A DNA stretch of 64,000 bases from positions 18,033,501 through 18,097,500 of the forward strand of contig NC_088354.1 of the NCBI RefSeq assembly GCF_036884655.1, in the 5' to 3' direction. The position numbers and the translations under genes are program-made. Below the pieces are notes generated by a model, which was not told the DNA's origin, ran no database searches, and saw only the letters and a program-made list of their open reading frames with translations. Numbering within the stretch: position 1 is the first letter of the stretch; each line of letters begins with the position of its first letter. The stretch comes from Musa acuminata AAA Group (taxonomy: Eukaryota > Streptophyta > Magnoliopsida > Zingiberales > Musaceae). Of the stretch, positions 10,384 to 22,126 are shown one piece after another.

Positions 10384-11100
10384 CACGTACGTGCAGACAC
10401 AACAATCATGCATGCATGCTAGCACATACATGAACTTTCATGTGTAAAATAATATCACAATCAATGAGGCTCGCGCCAGCAAGGTCTGAGGGTCAATGTA
10501 ACTTTGCTCTTGCAAACAAAGAGACTATTTCCATTGTTGAACTTTGGTTGTCTAGGTCGTAAAGAATCATGTATATACACATAATACATACTAGCTGCCA
10601 ATTTATGCCTCATGAAAGATACATGCCTAAGTAAACTGCAAGAATAATTGCCCAAATTTAATTTCTGAGACTTCCATCATAAAATAACAATATCAAAAAA
10701 TGAAACAACATCAAAACACGTAAAAACCCAACCAACATGCATTCTCTATTAAAAAAAAAGATAAGACATCAAGAACTATATGACTCCCAAATCTTATCAA
10801 TTTCGTTATTTTTATCGTAGGTAAATTACTTAAAACAAAAATATAGCACTTCCATATGCGGCATATTCTCTATAATCATGTTAGGGCTTTGAATACGATG
10901 AGAGAATTCACAAGCAACAATGAATTGGTAAGATATAGTGTCACTCGATTTGCTACTTCTTGACGTTATAGAGCGTGCATCATCAAAAACATAAGATGAG
11001 AAACATGTTTACCTCGAAGAAATTGATGACAAACAAATGAGCAAAAGAAGCGAAAGACAAGAAGGCCAGTGTTATCATTTTAATATCATCCTTTTGGAAT
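10384..11100. other. A+T-rich intergenic sequence
   Basis: Flank of the C1 insertion. I see no gene, RNA or repeat structure that I can support. Short open frames here have no recognisable content. Confidence 0.5.
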
Positions 11101-11109
11101 CTTATAGTT

Positions 11110-12060
11110 TATATATTAAAGGTAATGGGCTCTCTTGTTCGAGTCATTTGGTTGACAGATAATGAAAAGAAGTCTACAATGAGATATATTTATGAGGCTA
11201 TGGATAAAACAAATGAGACGATTCAAAAGTTTTTGATTGAACTAAAGAAAAGTACAAGAAAATATTTACAATCATTAATGTAAGATGAAATTATAAACTT
11301 CATCGTCCGTTACATACAACACGATATTATTTAAACATAGAATTCTTTTATGAGAACATTTACATTGAGTTTGATACAGAAGTTATAAATGGGTTATATC
11401 AGTGCATTGCAAGTTTGATTCTAAACCTTGAGGTGCAAGTTAAGAAAATATGTGAATTATTTTTATATAATAATACTAATGATTTTTTTAAAATTATATT
11501 GACAGTTTAATCTAGGACAACTACATTCCCAAGTATTAATAAATTGATATAATTAATTATATATATTATTATTAATAATAAAGTAAATGTTGCAAATGAA
11601 TGATGAAATCTATTTGGAAATTCAACCCCAAACTTACAGCAATTAGTGAGTGAAACTAAATTGTCTTTGAGAATATAAGGATAACATAATATTTTTATTT
11701 CAATTAATCTATTCTTTTTTAGATAAATGTATTAATATATTTTCAAATTATATGACATGACAGATTCAGACAAAGAGAAGAAATCGATCAGAGCATCAAT
11801 GATTACATGATTTTGTTCATATAAAGGATACTCAAGCATTGAAGGTTCGTCAAGATTTACGAAATAATATTGATCCAATCTCATTACAAGATATTAATGA
11901 TTCAAATGAGTGGTCGGTAAAGAGAGAAATGGGTGCGAACTTGTAAGATACCGAAGATGAGCTTATATTTGAAGATGACAACTTGACATAGAGAGATGTG
12001 ACAAGAGCCTCAAGTGTTAGAGAATTACAGATATATACAAGGTAGATGATGAAAAAAAGT
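11110..12060 (+). pseudogene. hAT-superfamily transposase relic
   Basis: Scattered pieces of the C-terminal part of a plant hAT (Ac-like) transposase read in changing + frames: LVRVIWLTDNEKKS and MRYIYEAMDKTNETI at 11131-11230, then a run aligning with the family's region around NPQFFY. After an A+T-rich gap, words resembling the dimerisation domain follow (KKRNRSEHQ near 11780; NNIDPISLQDINDSNEW at 11865-11915). Stops are frequent (for example after YLQSLM). No terminal inverted repeats or 8-bp target duplication could be identified. This is an old, inactive fragment. Confidence 0.65.
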
Positions 12061-12770
12061 GAGTGCAAAAGCTTCAAGCTTATCTCCCACCATTGTCGAA
12101 GAGGAGGATAATTTGTTTGATAAAGATGAACGAGAGAAATTTGATCCAAAACTTTATAGTTTTAAGTCTTTTAACATTTTTGTTCTTGGAAGATAGATAA
12201 TGTGACTTGGTACTTTATATCTTTTAAATTTAATATTAGATTTTAATTTATATAATTATATTATATATTTTTTATATTATAATATTTTAGAACGTTTCGT
12301 TTTGCTCGTGTGAGACCTTGGTGCCTTTGAAGCCTAGTAATTTTTAAATCTATGAAAAGAAACAATCATGTTTTAGCTTTATGGAACATTTTTGCCTATC
12401 AAGACAACCATCATTTCCCACAAAATAATAAATGTACATTCTCTTTGACATACAATAATACCACTAGCATTGTCATGTAATTGTGGTTAAATTTACAAGT
12501 TCTTCCCCTGCCTGTTATCGCAGAACATCTCTCGTACATAAGGTAGGGGAAGACACAAAGAAGATTATAAATTAGAATTATAAAAAATAAAAAAGCAAGT
12601 ACTCTGTAGGACAAAAGCATCAACCTAAGAGCAAAATCTAGAAACAACGACAATCCAGCAATGTAACTTTAGCTGTCGAACTCTTTTTTAGCAGCCAAAC
12701 AGTCATCAACATACTAGTCATGTATACACATTTAAGGAGTCGAAATAATAAACATGTAAATCGATTTTAC
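12061..12770. other. A+T-rich sequence between the hAT relic and the eL32 exon
   Basis: If the eL32 exon at 12771-12860 were part of a working gene, this would be the start of its first coding intron. I looked on the - strand for the next eL32 coding block (the WRRPKGIDSRVRRKF region) and did not find it here or further left to the C1 element. An 80-codon - strand frame at 12411-12653 is hydrophobic but unrecognised. Confidence 0.5.
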
Positions 12771-12860
12771 CTTGACGCAGATCTTGCGGTCGCTTTGGGG
12801 CGTCTTCAACTTCTTGACAGGCTTCTCGAAGATCTTCTTCGTGAGCAATGGAACCGCCAT
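12771..12860 (-). CDS. RPL32: 60S ribosomal protein L32 (eL32), first coding exon only
   Basis: The start codon at 12860 opens a 30-codon exon beginning MAVPLLTKKIFEKPVKKLKT and ending PQSDRKICVK, directly followed by a GTAAAAT splice donor. This is the conserved N-terminus of eukaryotic eL32, a protein of the large ribosomal subunit (the family usually reads VKKRVKKF where this has FEKPVKKL). The rest of the protein, about 100 residues, is not found downstream on the - strand within the window. The exon is therefore an orphan: a truncated gene, a gene with an unusually long interrupted intron, or a captured fragment. Open frame and donor are intact. Confidence 0.75.
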
Positions 12861-13390
12861 TTTGTCGTTCGCAATATCAGAAAAAAAATAGACGCTTTAG
12901 CACACTTGGACGAAAATCCAACAAATCACCATTACTAAAGCCCCCCAAAAAAATCGATTTTTCCACCATTCAAAGCACCAAAAGAAGTAGAAAGGAAATT
13001 TAATACTACATCTAGAGTCAAAGATCAGACGGAATTACCTCGGACGGGCTCGAAGACGACCAGATAATTCGATGAAATACGCAGCAAGATCAATCAGATG
13101 AGATGTAGTATCAATACGACGAAAACACGCAATATTCTGAGGGTCCAAACTCCGTAGACGAAAGGAAGAGAACGATTGAGGGTTACCGCTGAGTTGTGCG
13201 TGGCGGCCGCCGTCGTCCCAGAATTCCGAACCCTAGCCGTGGAGTGCGCTTCAAAGATGGTTGGATGTCCGTAGCGTCCATCAGAGCTTGATCATCATCA
13301 GCATCATTTATCCCGCCATGTTGGTAAAGAATGCCTTGTTTTGCTCTCTCCTGGATACTCGCAAACAGCAATAACCTACCTATTTAAGGT
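12861..13390 (-). promoter_or_regulatory. Putative promoter and 5' UTR (with intron) of the eL32 copy
   Basis: Reading the - strand toward the ATG there is a TATA-like TTAAATAGG near 13384, a telo-box-like CTAGGGTT near 13230, and a pyrimidine-rich leader (AACCCTCAATCGTTCTCTTCC, about 13170). An AG|GTAATTCC donor-like site lies near 13038, and T-rich intronic sequence follows, ending just before the ATG. Telo-boxes, TATA and leader introns are common in plant ribosomal-protein genes. The exact start site is inferred. Confidence 0.45.
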
Positions 13391-14887
13391 GGTCATATCT
13401 CCAAGACCATTTAGGTCAAGCAAGATTCTTCTTGTGACGAAACATTTAGTTCCTTTATTTTTTTTTTTTTTGTTACGTCACAGATCATGTGTTTTCTCTT
13501 CAAACCAAGTGTTTCTTTGATCTTCGTTAATCACTTAATATATCACCAAGAAATGCTTGTTGGAAGCACCTTATTTTGCATTGCATGGTATCTATCTCAT
13601 GTGGTCAATTCATAGGATGTGAAAATGCTTTTCTCAGTGGACATCATCTTATGATCCTTGCTGTGTTATTCATCATGCCTTTTAGACATCATCCTTATTC
13701 TATCAGTAGACATTATGTGCTGATTATAAGTATACTGTGCCCATATCTTTTCTTCAATATATTATAAATATATTATCTTCCAATTGCAAAAATTATTTAT
13801 ATCAATTCTAAACAAAATCTTATTGATTTTTACCATAAAAACCTTTCTCCCTAGAAGGGTTAAAGACACACACCAGACCCTTCCTAGGTCTTTGCACTGG
13901 CAGCAATCTCGTGCAATTTTGTGTAAAGTATTTGCCAGGTGAATATCAAATACTATATTAAGACAATCTATCAAGGAATTGAAGTTAGTTTCTTGTGGAA
14001 ACTTGGATCGTCTATCATGAAGAAACTCAAGTAGCATTTGCACAAGATTTCTAATGGTTCTCAAGCAATTTCTTGGAACAAACACTTTATTCTAGGTTGT
14101 CGGACGACCACCCATTTCTCTTCCTCTCCATCTTTGATCTGACTTTTGACTATTGTCATTTGTGAATGATGTTCGACAATTAACTAGGTTGAAGAGTAAT
14201 GGTCTCTAAGAAGAGCTAATGTTTTGTGTTCCTTCGTTTGAAAGAGTTGAGATGGCAGTGTAACAGAGGCAGAAAGATGAAAATGCTGCTGTCTTTCCAA
14301 GATTCCAACGAGCAAAACCTTATTTCACCAGATGTCACAAATGTGGGGCATGAGTTTAAGAATATGAGTTTCATGGTCAAGATTCAAGGATGAACTAGAA
14401 ATAATGATGGCTACATAGGGGCTCAATGAGCTTAAGGTGGTTGATCTACTACTTGTAGCTGACATGTCCATTTCTGCGACTGATTATATATCAATGATCT
14501 GTTTACTTTATCTTAGTAGAAATGAGTGGAATATTATTCTTTCTTGATGATATGATCAAAGTGCTAGGCCTCAAATTTATTACATAGTTAAAGGCCCAAT
14601 AATATGGATAGTTGAAGTCGTGTCACCTGAGTTCCCTCATTGTTGGTTGAAAATATATGTTGCCGGAACTATTATGTTACTTTTTGTTATACCTTTCACA
14701 TCATTGTTCCATGTTCTTTGTTTTCTTTTTCTTTGAAGTACTAGGTAGGTTTTATAGTCGTGTCACCTGAGTTCCCTATTCCATGGTTCTCAAGCAATTT
14801 CTCTGTTCTCTACTGTAAATTGTCATTTTTATCAACTGGTATAGGACAGTAAATATCTTTGCTAAGTTTATGCATTTCGTAATACCA
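13391..14887. other. Intergenic sequence, no recognised gene
   Basis: Mostly A+T-rich. A 107-codon - strand frame at 13762-14085 and short + frames near 14220-14350 (a possible CHKCG piece) look like degraded coding sequence but match nothing I know. The sequence runs into the left LTR of S1 without a visible target duplication. Confidence 0.45.
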
Positions 14888-16364
14888 GACAAGAGCGCAC
14901 TAAGAGGGAGGGGTGAATTAGTGCAGTGGAAAACTTTTACAATTTAAAAGACTTATTACGATTAAGGCCGATTTAACAAAAGTGGTTTCAACTCAATCCT
15001 TTTGGATGAACGTTGAACTTGAAACCTTTCGGGAAATACCAAGAGAAGACTAAGGTGATTTACAGCAATACAAATCACACAACTGAAAAACATCGGTTTC
15101 GTAAAGCTTTCGTACAAGTAAAACAGATTTCGAAAAATGTTTACGTCAAAGCGTAAGTAGGCGTAGTTAAGCATAGTAAGAAGGAGAGGCAATTTGCTTA
15201 TAAAAGAAAGATGCTTCAAGTAAATGCAAATCGAGATTTTAGAGTGGTTCGGTCAACATGACCTATATCCACTATTGTTTTTCTCCTCCGACGAGGTCAC
15301 CGGTGTCCACTAGAGGCCTTCCTTTAATAGGTGAAGGCCAACCACCCTTTTACAGTTTTTCTCCTTTTGACGAGCTTAGGAGACAACTCTTACAAGTTTT
15401 CACTCTTCTCTTGAATGATCTCAACACTTAGAAGAAAGGAGGAGAACTCTAGCTTTTTTAACACTTTAAGGCCTCAAAGACTCAAGATTAAAGCAAGTTT
15501 TTCATTGCCCTTTCATGCAGGAAAATGTGGGGTTTATATAAACCCCAATGAGTTTGAAAATGGAGTCTAAAAGTGTCCATTCCTAGATTTCCAAGGTTCT
15601 GGCGGTACTACCACCTGTCATCGGACACTGAGCAGTACTACCGCTCAGTCTGGGTAGTACTACCGTCAGATAGCACTCGAAGACCGAGCTCAGGTGGTAC
15701 CACCACCTGACAAGGGCGGTACCACCGTAAGCAGCAATAACTGCCGGCGGTACCACTACTTGACAAGGGCTGTACTATCGCCCAGAATCCCTGGGAGACC
15801 GAGTCTCATGGGCGGTGCCACCATCGGCCTTGGTGGTGCCACCGTCGGCCAGGAATTCTAGGTCCGAATGGGTTGTTCCATTCGGCTCAATTTGGGTCTG
15901 TTAAGGGCCCAATTGGACCCTAATTAAGTTAATGAGATTACCTCCCAACCCTAACTTAATCTATACTCTAACTATGACAATTACGACATGATTACTGTAA
16001 TTCTATGTTTCAGTGCGTCAATCGCTTCTTCCAACAAACTTCCGGCGAACATCCGACGAACCCTCGGTGATGCTCCGATGGACTCCTGGCAAGCTCCTGG
16101 ACTTCACGACGATCTTCTTGGCGAGTTCCGACGAGCTTTTATGGCAAGCTCCTGGACTTCTCGACTGGTTCCCGTAGAACTTCCGACGAATGTTCGGACT
16201 TCCAACGAACTCTCGGACTCCCAATGTGATCTTGATCTTGACTCCGACATAACATCTGTTGTATGTCTTACTGCCATCGTAGTTAATCATGCATATTTTT
16301 CTCAACATATAGATTATATAAACAAATGACAATTGACTTCATCATCAAAATTTGAGATTCAACA
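14888..16364 (-). repeat. 3' LTR of S1
   Basis: It runs from ACAAGAGCGCACTAAGAG to GAGATTCAACA. The expected outer TGTTAGGAT at the left is replaced by AATACCAG, so the tip is truncated or mutated. A TATA box lies in GTTTATATAAACCCC near 15533, and a series of GGCGGT/ACCGCC palindromes at 15600-15860 stands upstream of it on the - strand. TCCGACGAAC-type words repeat at 16030-16230. Confidence 0.85.
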
Positions 16365-17625
16365 ATCTCTCCCCTTTTTTATGATGACAATCAATTGATG
16401 ACGGAGTTAACCTTAACTCCCCCTATCTATATGCCATATTTGAGAAAAGTCATTTGTGAATTCAAAGCCTTTAAATTCAAGAGACATATTGATAAGTTAA
16501 TTTCATTTAAACTTATCAATACCCTCATCATGATTCCTATCATGATATAGCAATGATGTCAAGCCATGACATTTATTTTCAAGTCTTATATTTCAAATGT
16601 GAAGGATAGCAATCATAGCAAATCATCATATGGTAATATATCAATTTGTAAAATTATAAATTGAGCTCTAGATATCTTATCATTAATGCAAACATTTCAG
16701 GTGTATAGCAATTCATTCTATCATTAATTTACCACATATTTTTCCCTCTTTGTCATTAACAAAAAGGAGAATGAATCAATAATAAATGCAAGTGTGGTAA
16801 AAATTCATGTCATAAAAAATCATACCAATCATATTTCAAGCATTCATGATATGGTATCATTCAAAAGTTCATTAAAGAGATAGCTTTCATTACTTCTTCC
16901 CTTTTCTTTATCATCAAAACTTTGCATGAAGGAGGAAAGTAAGGAGGAAAAGCCATGAAGTTAAAAACGATAAGAGAGTTTCATTTCATTTTTCATTAGA
17001 AATGATAAAATCTTGCTTTATTTTTCACAAGGATCAAGATATGTATGTGAAATTAAATCCTTGCAAGTGTTTATCTCAAAAAATCTTCCTTCATCAAGAA
17101 GGAATTCATGTGAAAGAAAGATTACATCAAATCCATTTCTCAATAAACATTCACAAAAGATAAGTCCATGAGAGATGCATTTGTCAATTAATTTCATGTA
17201 TCAAAATTCATTAAGTGATGGAGCATAGATATGAAATAAATTCGATATGGCATAGGCTCATGAAAGCTCTATTCAAGAAATACATTAAGTCCAGAAGAAA
17301 AAATACAACAAAATCATGCATTCGGACAATGTTTTGTCATAGCTTTTCAATCCCACTCATGAAGGTAAAATCATTAGTGCTTTGTAGTATTCAAAGATTA
17401 AGAATCCAATGTATGATTAAAACTTCTTAAATCAATCAAGAAAGTATAACATGCTCATCATTATGGAAACTTTTAGCATTAAGACATAAAATTTCCAACA
17501 TCAAAGTAAACATGTTATTGAAGCACACAATCTTATCATCATGTAAAATTCGTATCATAAAATTTTCAGCATCGAATTTAAGTGATCAAAGAATCAAGAA
17601 AGTCCGAAAACAAAATTTATGAAAT
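16365..17625 (-). other. S1 noncoding tail between pol and 3' LTR
   Basis: About 1.26 kb of A+T-rich sequence rich in ATCAT words, without any long frame. On the - strand several purine-rich runs preceded by A-rich text can be seen: near 16366 (AAAAAAGGGGAGAGAT next to the LTR, the probable PPT), near 16745-16770 and near 16895. No envelope-like ORF, which some sireviruses have, is recognisable. Confidence 0.6.
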
Positions 17626-20500
17626 TCATACATTCGGACAAATCAACATTCCTAATTCTCGTCTAATAAAATCAAATTGTTCTTCACTTAAAGGCTTTGT
17701 AAAAATATCGACCAATTGATGTTTTGTATCAATAAACTCTAAGATTACATCATGATTAGTGACATGATCTTGTATAAAGTGATGCCTAATGTCAATATGT
17801 TTTGTTCTAGAGTGTTGAATGAGATTCTTTGTTAGACATATTGCACTTGTGTTATCACATTTAATGGGGATATTTTGAAGATGAATCTTATAATCCTCTA
17901 AAGTGTTTTTCATCCATACAACTTGTGCACAGCATGCACTAGCTGCAATGTATTCAGCTTCGGTTGTAGATAGTGCAACCGAGTTTTGTTTCTTGGATGA
18001 CCAAGAAACAAGTGCATGTCCCAAAAATTGACATGTTTCTTATGTGATTTTTCTATCTAGTCTACATTCAGCAAAATCCACATCAGCATAAGCAATTAGC
18101 TCAAAATTCTCAGATTTTGGATACCATAATCCTATATTTGTGGTACCTCTAAGATATCTAAGTATTATCTTAACTGCTTTAAGATGAGATATCTTAGGAT
18201 TAGATTGAAACCTAGCACAAAGATCTACACTAAACATGATACCCGGTCTTATTGCGGTGAGGTATAGTAGACTTCCTATCATACCCCTATAAGCTTTTTG
18301 ATCAAAGCATAAGCAAATCTAAAGCGTATTTTGTTCGACTAATAAAGATGTCATTACTTAGTTGTTTAATTTGTAAGTCCAAAAAGAAGGTTAATTCTCC
18401 CATCAAACTCATTTCAAATTCAAGACTCATACTCTTAGCAAATGATTCACAAAGAGATTCATTCGTGGAACTGAAGATAATATCATCAACATAAATTTGA
18501 ATAATAAGAAAATTATTTTCAAAATTTCTGATAAATAATATAGTATCAACCTTGTCTTTAGAGAAATTATTTTTAATAAGAAATGAACTAAGTCCCTCAT
18601 ACCAAGCTCTTGGGACTTGTTTTAAACTATAGAGAGCTTTAGTCAATTTAAATATATGATTAGGGAGACTATTATTCTCAAATCCAGGAGGTTGTTCAAC
18701 ATAAACTTCTTCGGAAATAAAGCCATTAAGAAAAGCACTTTTAACATCCATTTGAAACAACTTAAAATTATTACTACTAGCATAGATAAGGAGTATCCTT
18801 ATGGCTTCTAATCGAGCCACAGGAGCAAAGGTTTCTTCATAATCAATACCTTCTTCTTGGTTGAAATCTTTGGCCACTAATCTAGCCTTATTTCTAACCA
18901 TGATACCAGATTCATCTTGCTTGTTTTTAAAGACTCATTTAGTACCAATAACTAAATGGTCATTTGGCCTAAGAACAAGCTTCCACACCTCATTTCTCTC
19001 AAATTGATTTAACTCATCTTGCATTGCGATAATCCATTAATAATCTTTCATGGCTTCGTCAATACATTTAGGTTCAAGTTGGGAGAGAAAAGCAGCATTG
19101 GCATAAAAATTTTTAAGAGTGGATGCATCCAAGTTGCTAGTTGGAGAAGGGGTTTCATTTAAATTCAAAGTATCAAAGTTAACATCATCATCAAAATCAT
19201 TTTTCTTAATTTTGATAATCTCACTAAAAACAACATGAATGGATTCTTCTATAATCAAGGTTCTTTTATTAAAGATACAAAATGCTTTAGAAATCGAAGA
19301 ATAACCAAGAAAAATTCCTTCATCGGACTTAGCATCAAATTTTCCTAAGGCATCTTTTTCATTCAAGATAAAACACTTACACCCAAAAACTTTAAAATAT
19401 GAAGTATTGGGCTTTTTTGTTTTTCACAACTCATAAGGAGTTTTGGTGAGTAAGGGTCTTATTAGAACTCTATTCATGATATAGCATACCGTGTTTACAG
19501 CTTCGGCCTAAAAATATTTGGGTAGGCTATGTTCATTCAACATGGTTCTTGCCATTTCTTGTAAATTTCTATTCTTTCTTTCTACTACTCCATTTTGTTA
19601 AGGATTTCTTGGAGTAGAGAAGTTGTGGTTGTATCCATTAGATTCACAAAATTCTTGAAAATCACAGTTTTGAAATTCACCACTGTGATCACTTCGAATT
19701 GATGAAATCATAAAACCTTTTTCATTTTAAATAAGTTTATAAAACTTGGTGAAATATCTAAAGCATTCACTTTTGTGTTTCAAGAAATAAGTCCATGTGT
19801 ATCTACTATAATCATCTACAATGACAAAAGCATATTTGCTACCTCCTAGGCTTGTTGTAGAGATTGGTCAGAATAAGTCCATATGGATCAATTACAAAGG
19901 TCTAGAGGTGCTTATTTGATTCTTAGGTTTAAAGCTACCTTTTATTTGTTTTCCTAATTGACAAGCATCACACACATGATCTTTGACGAACTTGATATAA
20001 GGAATTCCTCTTACAAGTCCTTTGGATGAAATTTGGGTAATTAGTTTCATACTAGCATGACCTAATCTCCTATGCCAAAGCCAAGCATCATCATTCAAAA
20101 CCGAAAAACACATTTCATTACAAAGGTCATTAATGTCAATGGTGTATACGTTATTTTATTTTAATACAATCATAAATGTGTTTTTGTATGTTTTTCAATA
20201 ATACAAACATTAGATTCAAATTTAATAATATATCCTTTATCACATAATTGACTAATGCTCAAGAGGTTATGTTTTAAACCATCAACTAACAAAATATCTT
20301 CAATAAAGAAGTTGGATTTGTTGCCTATGGTTCCTTTACCAATGATTTTACCCTTGTTGTTATCTCCGAAGGTGACATATCATTCGTCTATGCTAGTGAG
20401 CTTAGAGAATTGAAATGGATCTCCGGTCATATGCCTTGAGCATCCATTATCAAGATACCATCTCTTGCTCCTAGCTTGTGATGATATACATTTTTACAAA
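17626..20500 (-). pseudogene. S1 pol relic
   Basis: Protease lies near 20455: the family Asp-Ser-Gly reads DNGCSRHMT, a Ser-to-Asn change at the active site. The GAG-pre-integrase segment is at 20113 (LWHRRLGHASMKL), with the CDACQLGKQ zinc motif. Integrase pieces run to about 19500 with several stops, then FGCKCF and LNEKDALGKFDAKSDEGIFL at 19366. RT is at 18901-18302 ([40 protein letters not shown]). RNaseH is at 18282-17626 (LSTTEAEYIAAS, HQLVDIFTKPLSEEQFDF). Stops and frame shifts separate these parts. The RT catalytic YVDD is intact, unlike protease. Confidence 0.85.
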
Positions 20501-20520
20501 AGAGGATGATTTTTAGGTAC

Positions 20521-22076
20521 TCATTTGATCTTGGGTGCCTCAAAAACTGATCTAAATTGCTTATCATGTTGCATGGAGTTTTTTACGGTTCCTTTAGGAA
20601 CCCAAATCAATTTGTTTGGACTAACTTTCTTGAATGGACAATGATACGCTCTATGTCCATGTTTGTAACAAAAGTTGTATTTGTTTTGGTGCATAATATG
20701 CAAGATAGAGCTTTTAATGAAAGTGGTTGGATTTTGGTGAGAGCTTCTCATAAATCCGATTCCACTTCTTTTATGAATGTGACCCTTATTGGTAAGGATA
20801 ATGTTCAAGGACTTGCTACCAATCTCAAATTTCTTCAAGGTATCCTTGAGTAGCAAGTTCTCCTTTTGGAGTATTTCTAAATCATGGCATTTCGTACATG
20901 GAGCTAAACTATCATTATGCTTAATTTTTAATTTATCAAAATTACTAACAAGAGTATCATGCTCCTTTTTTAATAATTTATATTTTCTACTAATTGTTTT
21001 GCATTCATCAAATAAATCATAGAAAGTATTTAATAATTCATCAAATGATAAATCTGCATCAATTAAATTTGTTACCTCCTCTCCAATGGCCATTAGTGCA
21101 TAATGAGCAACTTGCTCGGTGTTAGGCTCCTCTTCTTCGAATGTGCTTGAGTCATCCCATGTTGCTTTGAGCGCCTTCTTCTTTGGTGTTATCTTCTTGG
21201 CTTGGGGACATTCACTTTTATAGTGTCCTGGCTTATTGCATTCGTAGCAAATTACTTGGTCTTTCTTGGGTTCAAATTTATTTTTAGTGTTATTTTTAAA
21301 TTTATTTCTTTTAATAAATTTTTTAAATTTCCTTATTAAAAGTACCAAGTCATCGTCAAAGTCCTCATCACTTGAGTTTTCTCTCAAGTGGTCTTCTTGA
21401 GTTTTAAGTGTCATATCCTCCTGTTCTTTGGAAGGGTGTCCTCATGCTCTTCATGAGCTTTGCATATTATTTCGTAGGTCATTAGTGACCAAATTAATTC
21501 TTCAAGAGGAAAGTTGTTTAAATCTTTGGCCTCTTGGATGGCCGTGACTTTAGGATCCCAACTCTTTAGAAGGGATCTTAAAATTTTATTAACAAGTTTG
21601 AAATCCGAAAAACTTTTACCGAGTCCTTTCAGACCATTGACGATATCCGTAAAATGGGTGTACATGTCTCCTATGGTCTCACTCGGTTTCATTTGAAATA
21701 GTTCATAAGAATGTACCAAAAGGTTGATTTTTGACTCTTTCACTCTACTCGTACCTTCGTGAGTCATTTCGAGTGTGTGCCAAATATCAAAAGTAGTTTT
21801 ACAAATCAAAACACGATTGAACTCGTTCTTATCTAGTGTACAAAATAAGGCATTCATAGCCTTTGCATTTAGAGCGAAAGTCTTCTTTTTCAATTCATTC
21901 CAATCGATCATTGGAAGAGAAGACTTTTGAAATCCATTTTCTATAATATTCCAAAGCTCAAAATCCATGAAAATAAGGAAGATCCTCATTCGAGTCTTCC
22001 AATAGGTGTAATCCGTCCTATTGAACATGGGCGGACATGTAATAGAGTGACCCTCTTGGTTTCCGGCAAATGTCAT
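20521..22076 (-). pseudogene. S1 gag, one frameshift
   Basis: It starts at 22076 and runs 221 codons to a stop at 21411. It continues in another frame from 21414 for 297 codons. The corresponding place in S2 (near 35170) reads CCTTCCTG on the + strand where S1 reads CCTCCTG, so a single-base loss explains the break. The N-terminal part reads FNRTDYTYWKTRMRIFLIFM. A zinc knuckle CYECNKPGHYKSEC lies near 21240, and a second, degenerate one has its first Cys changed to Tyr (YNFCYKHGHRAYHC). Acidic and coiled-coil-prone stretches fill the C-terminal half. Confidence 0.85.
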
Positions 22077-22126
22077 CTCTCTTGGGTTTTAATCTAACTA
22101 AGAGTGAACCTCACTTTAATACCAAT

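Noticed and set aside
13183..13371. 62-codon frame upstream of the eL32 exon as a protein or snoRNA gene
   Set aside because: The frame does not start with ATG and lies in the probable leader. A TGATGAT box and CTGA occur but are only about 20 nt apart, too close for a C/D snoRNA.
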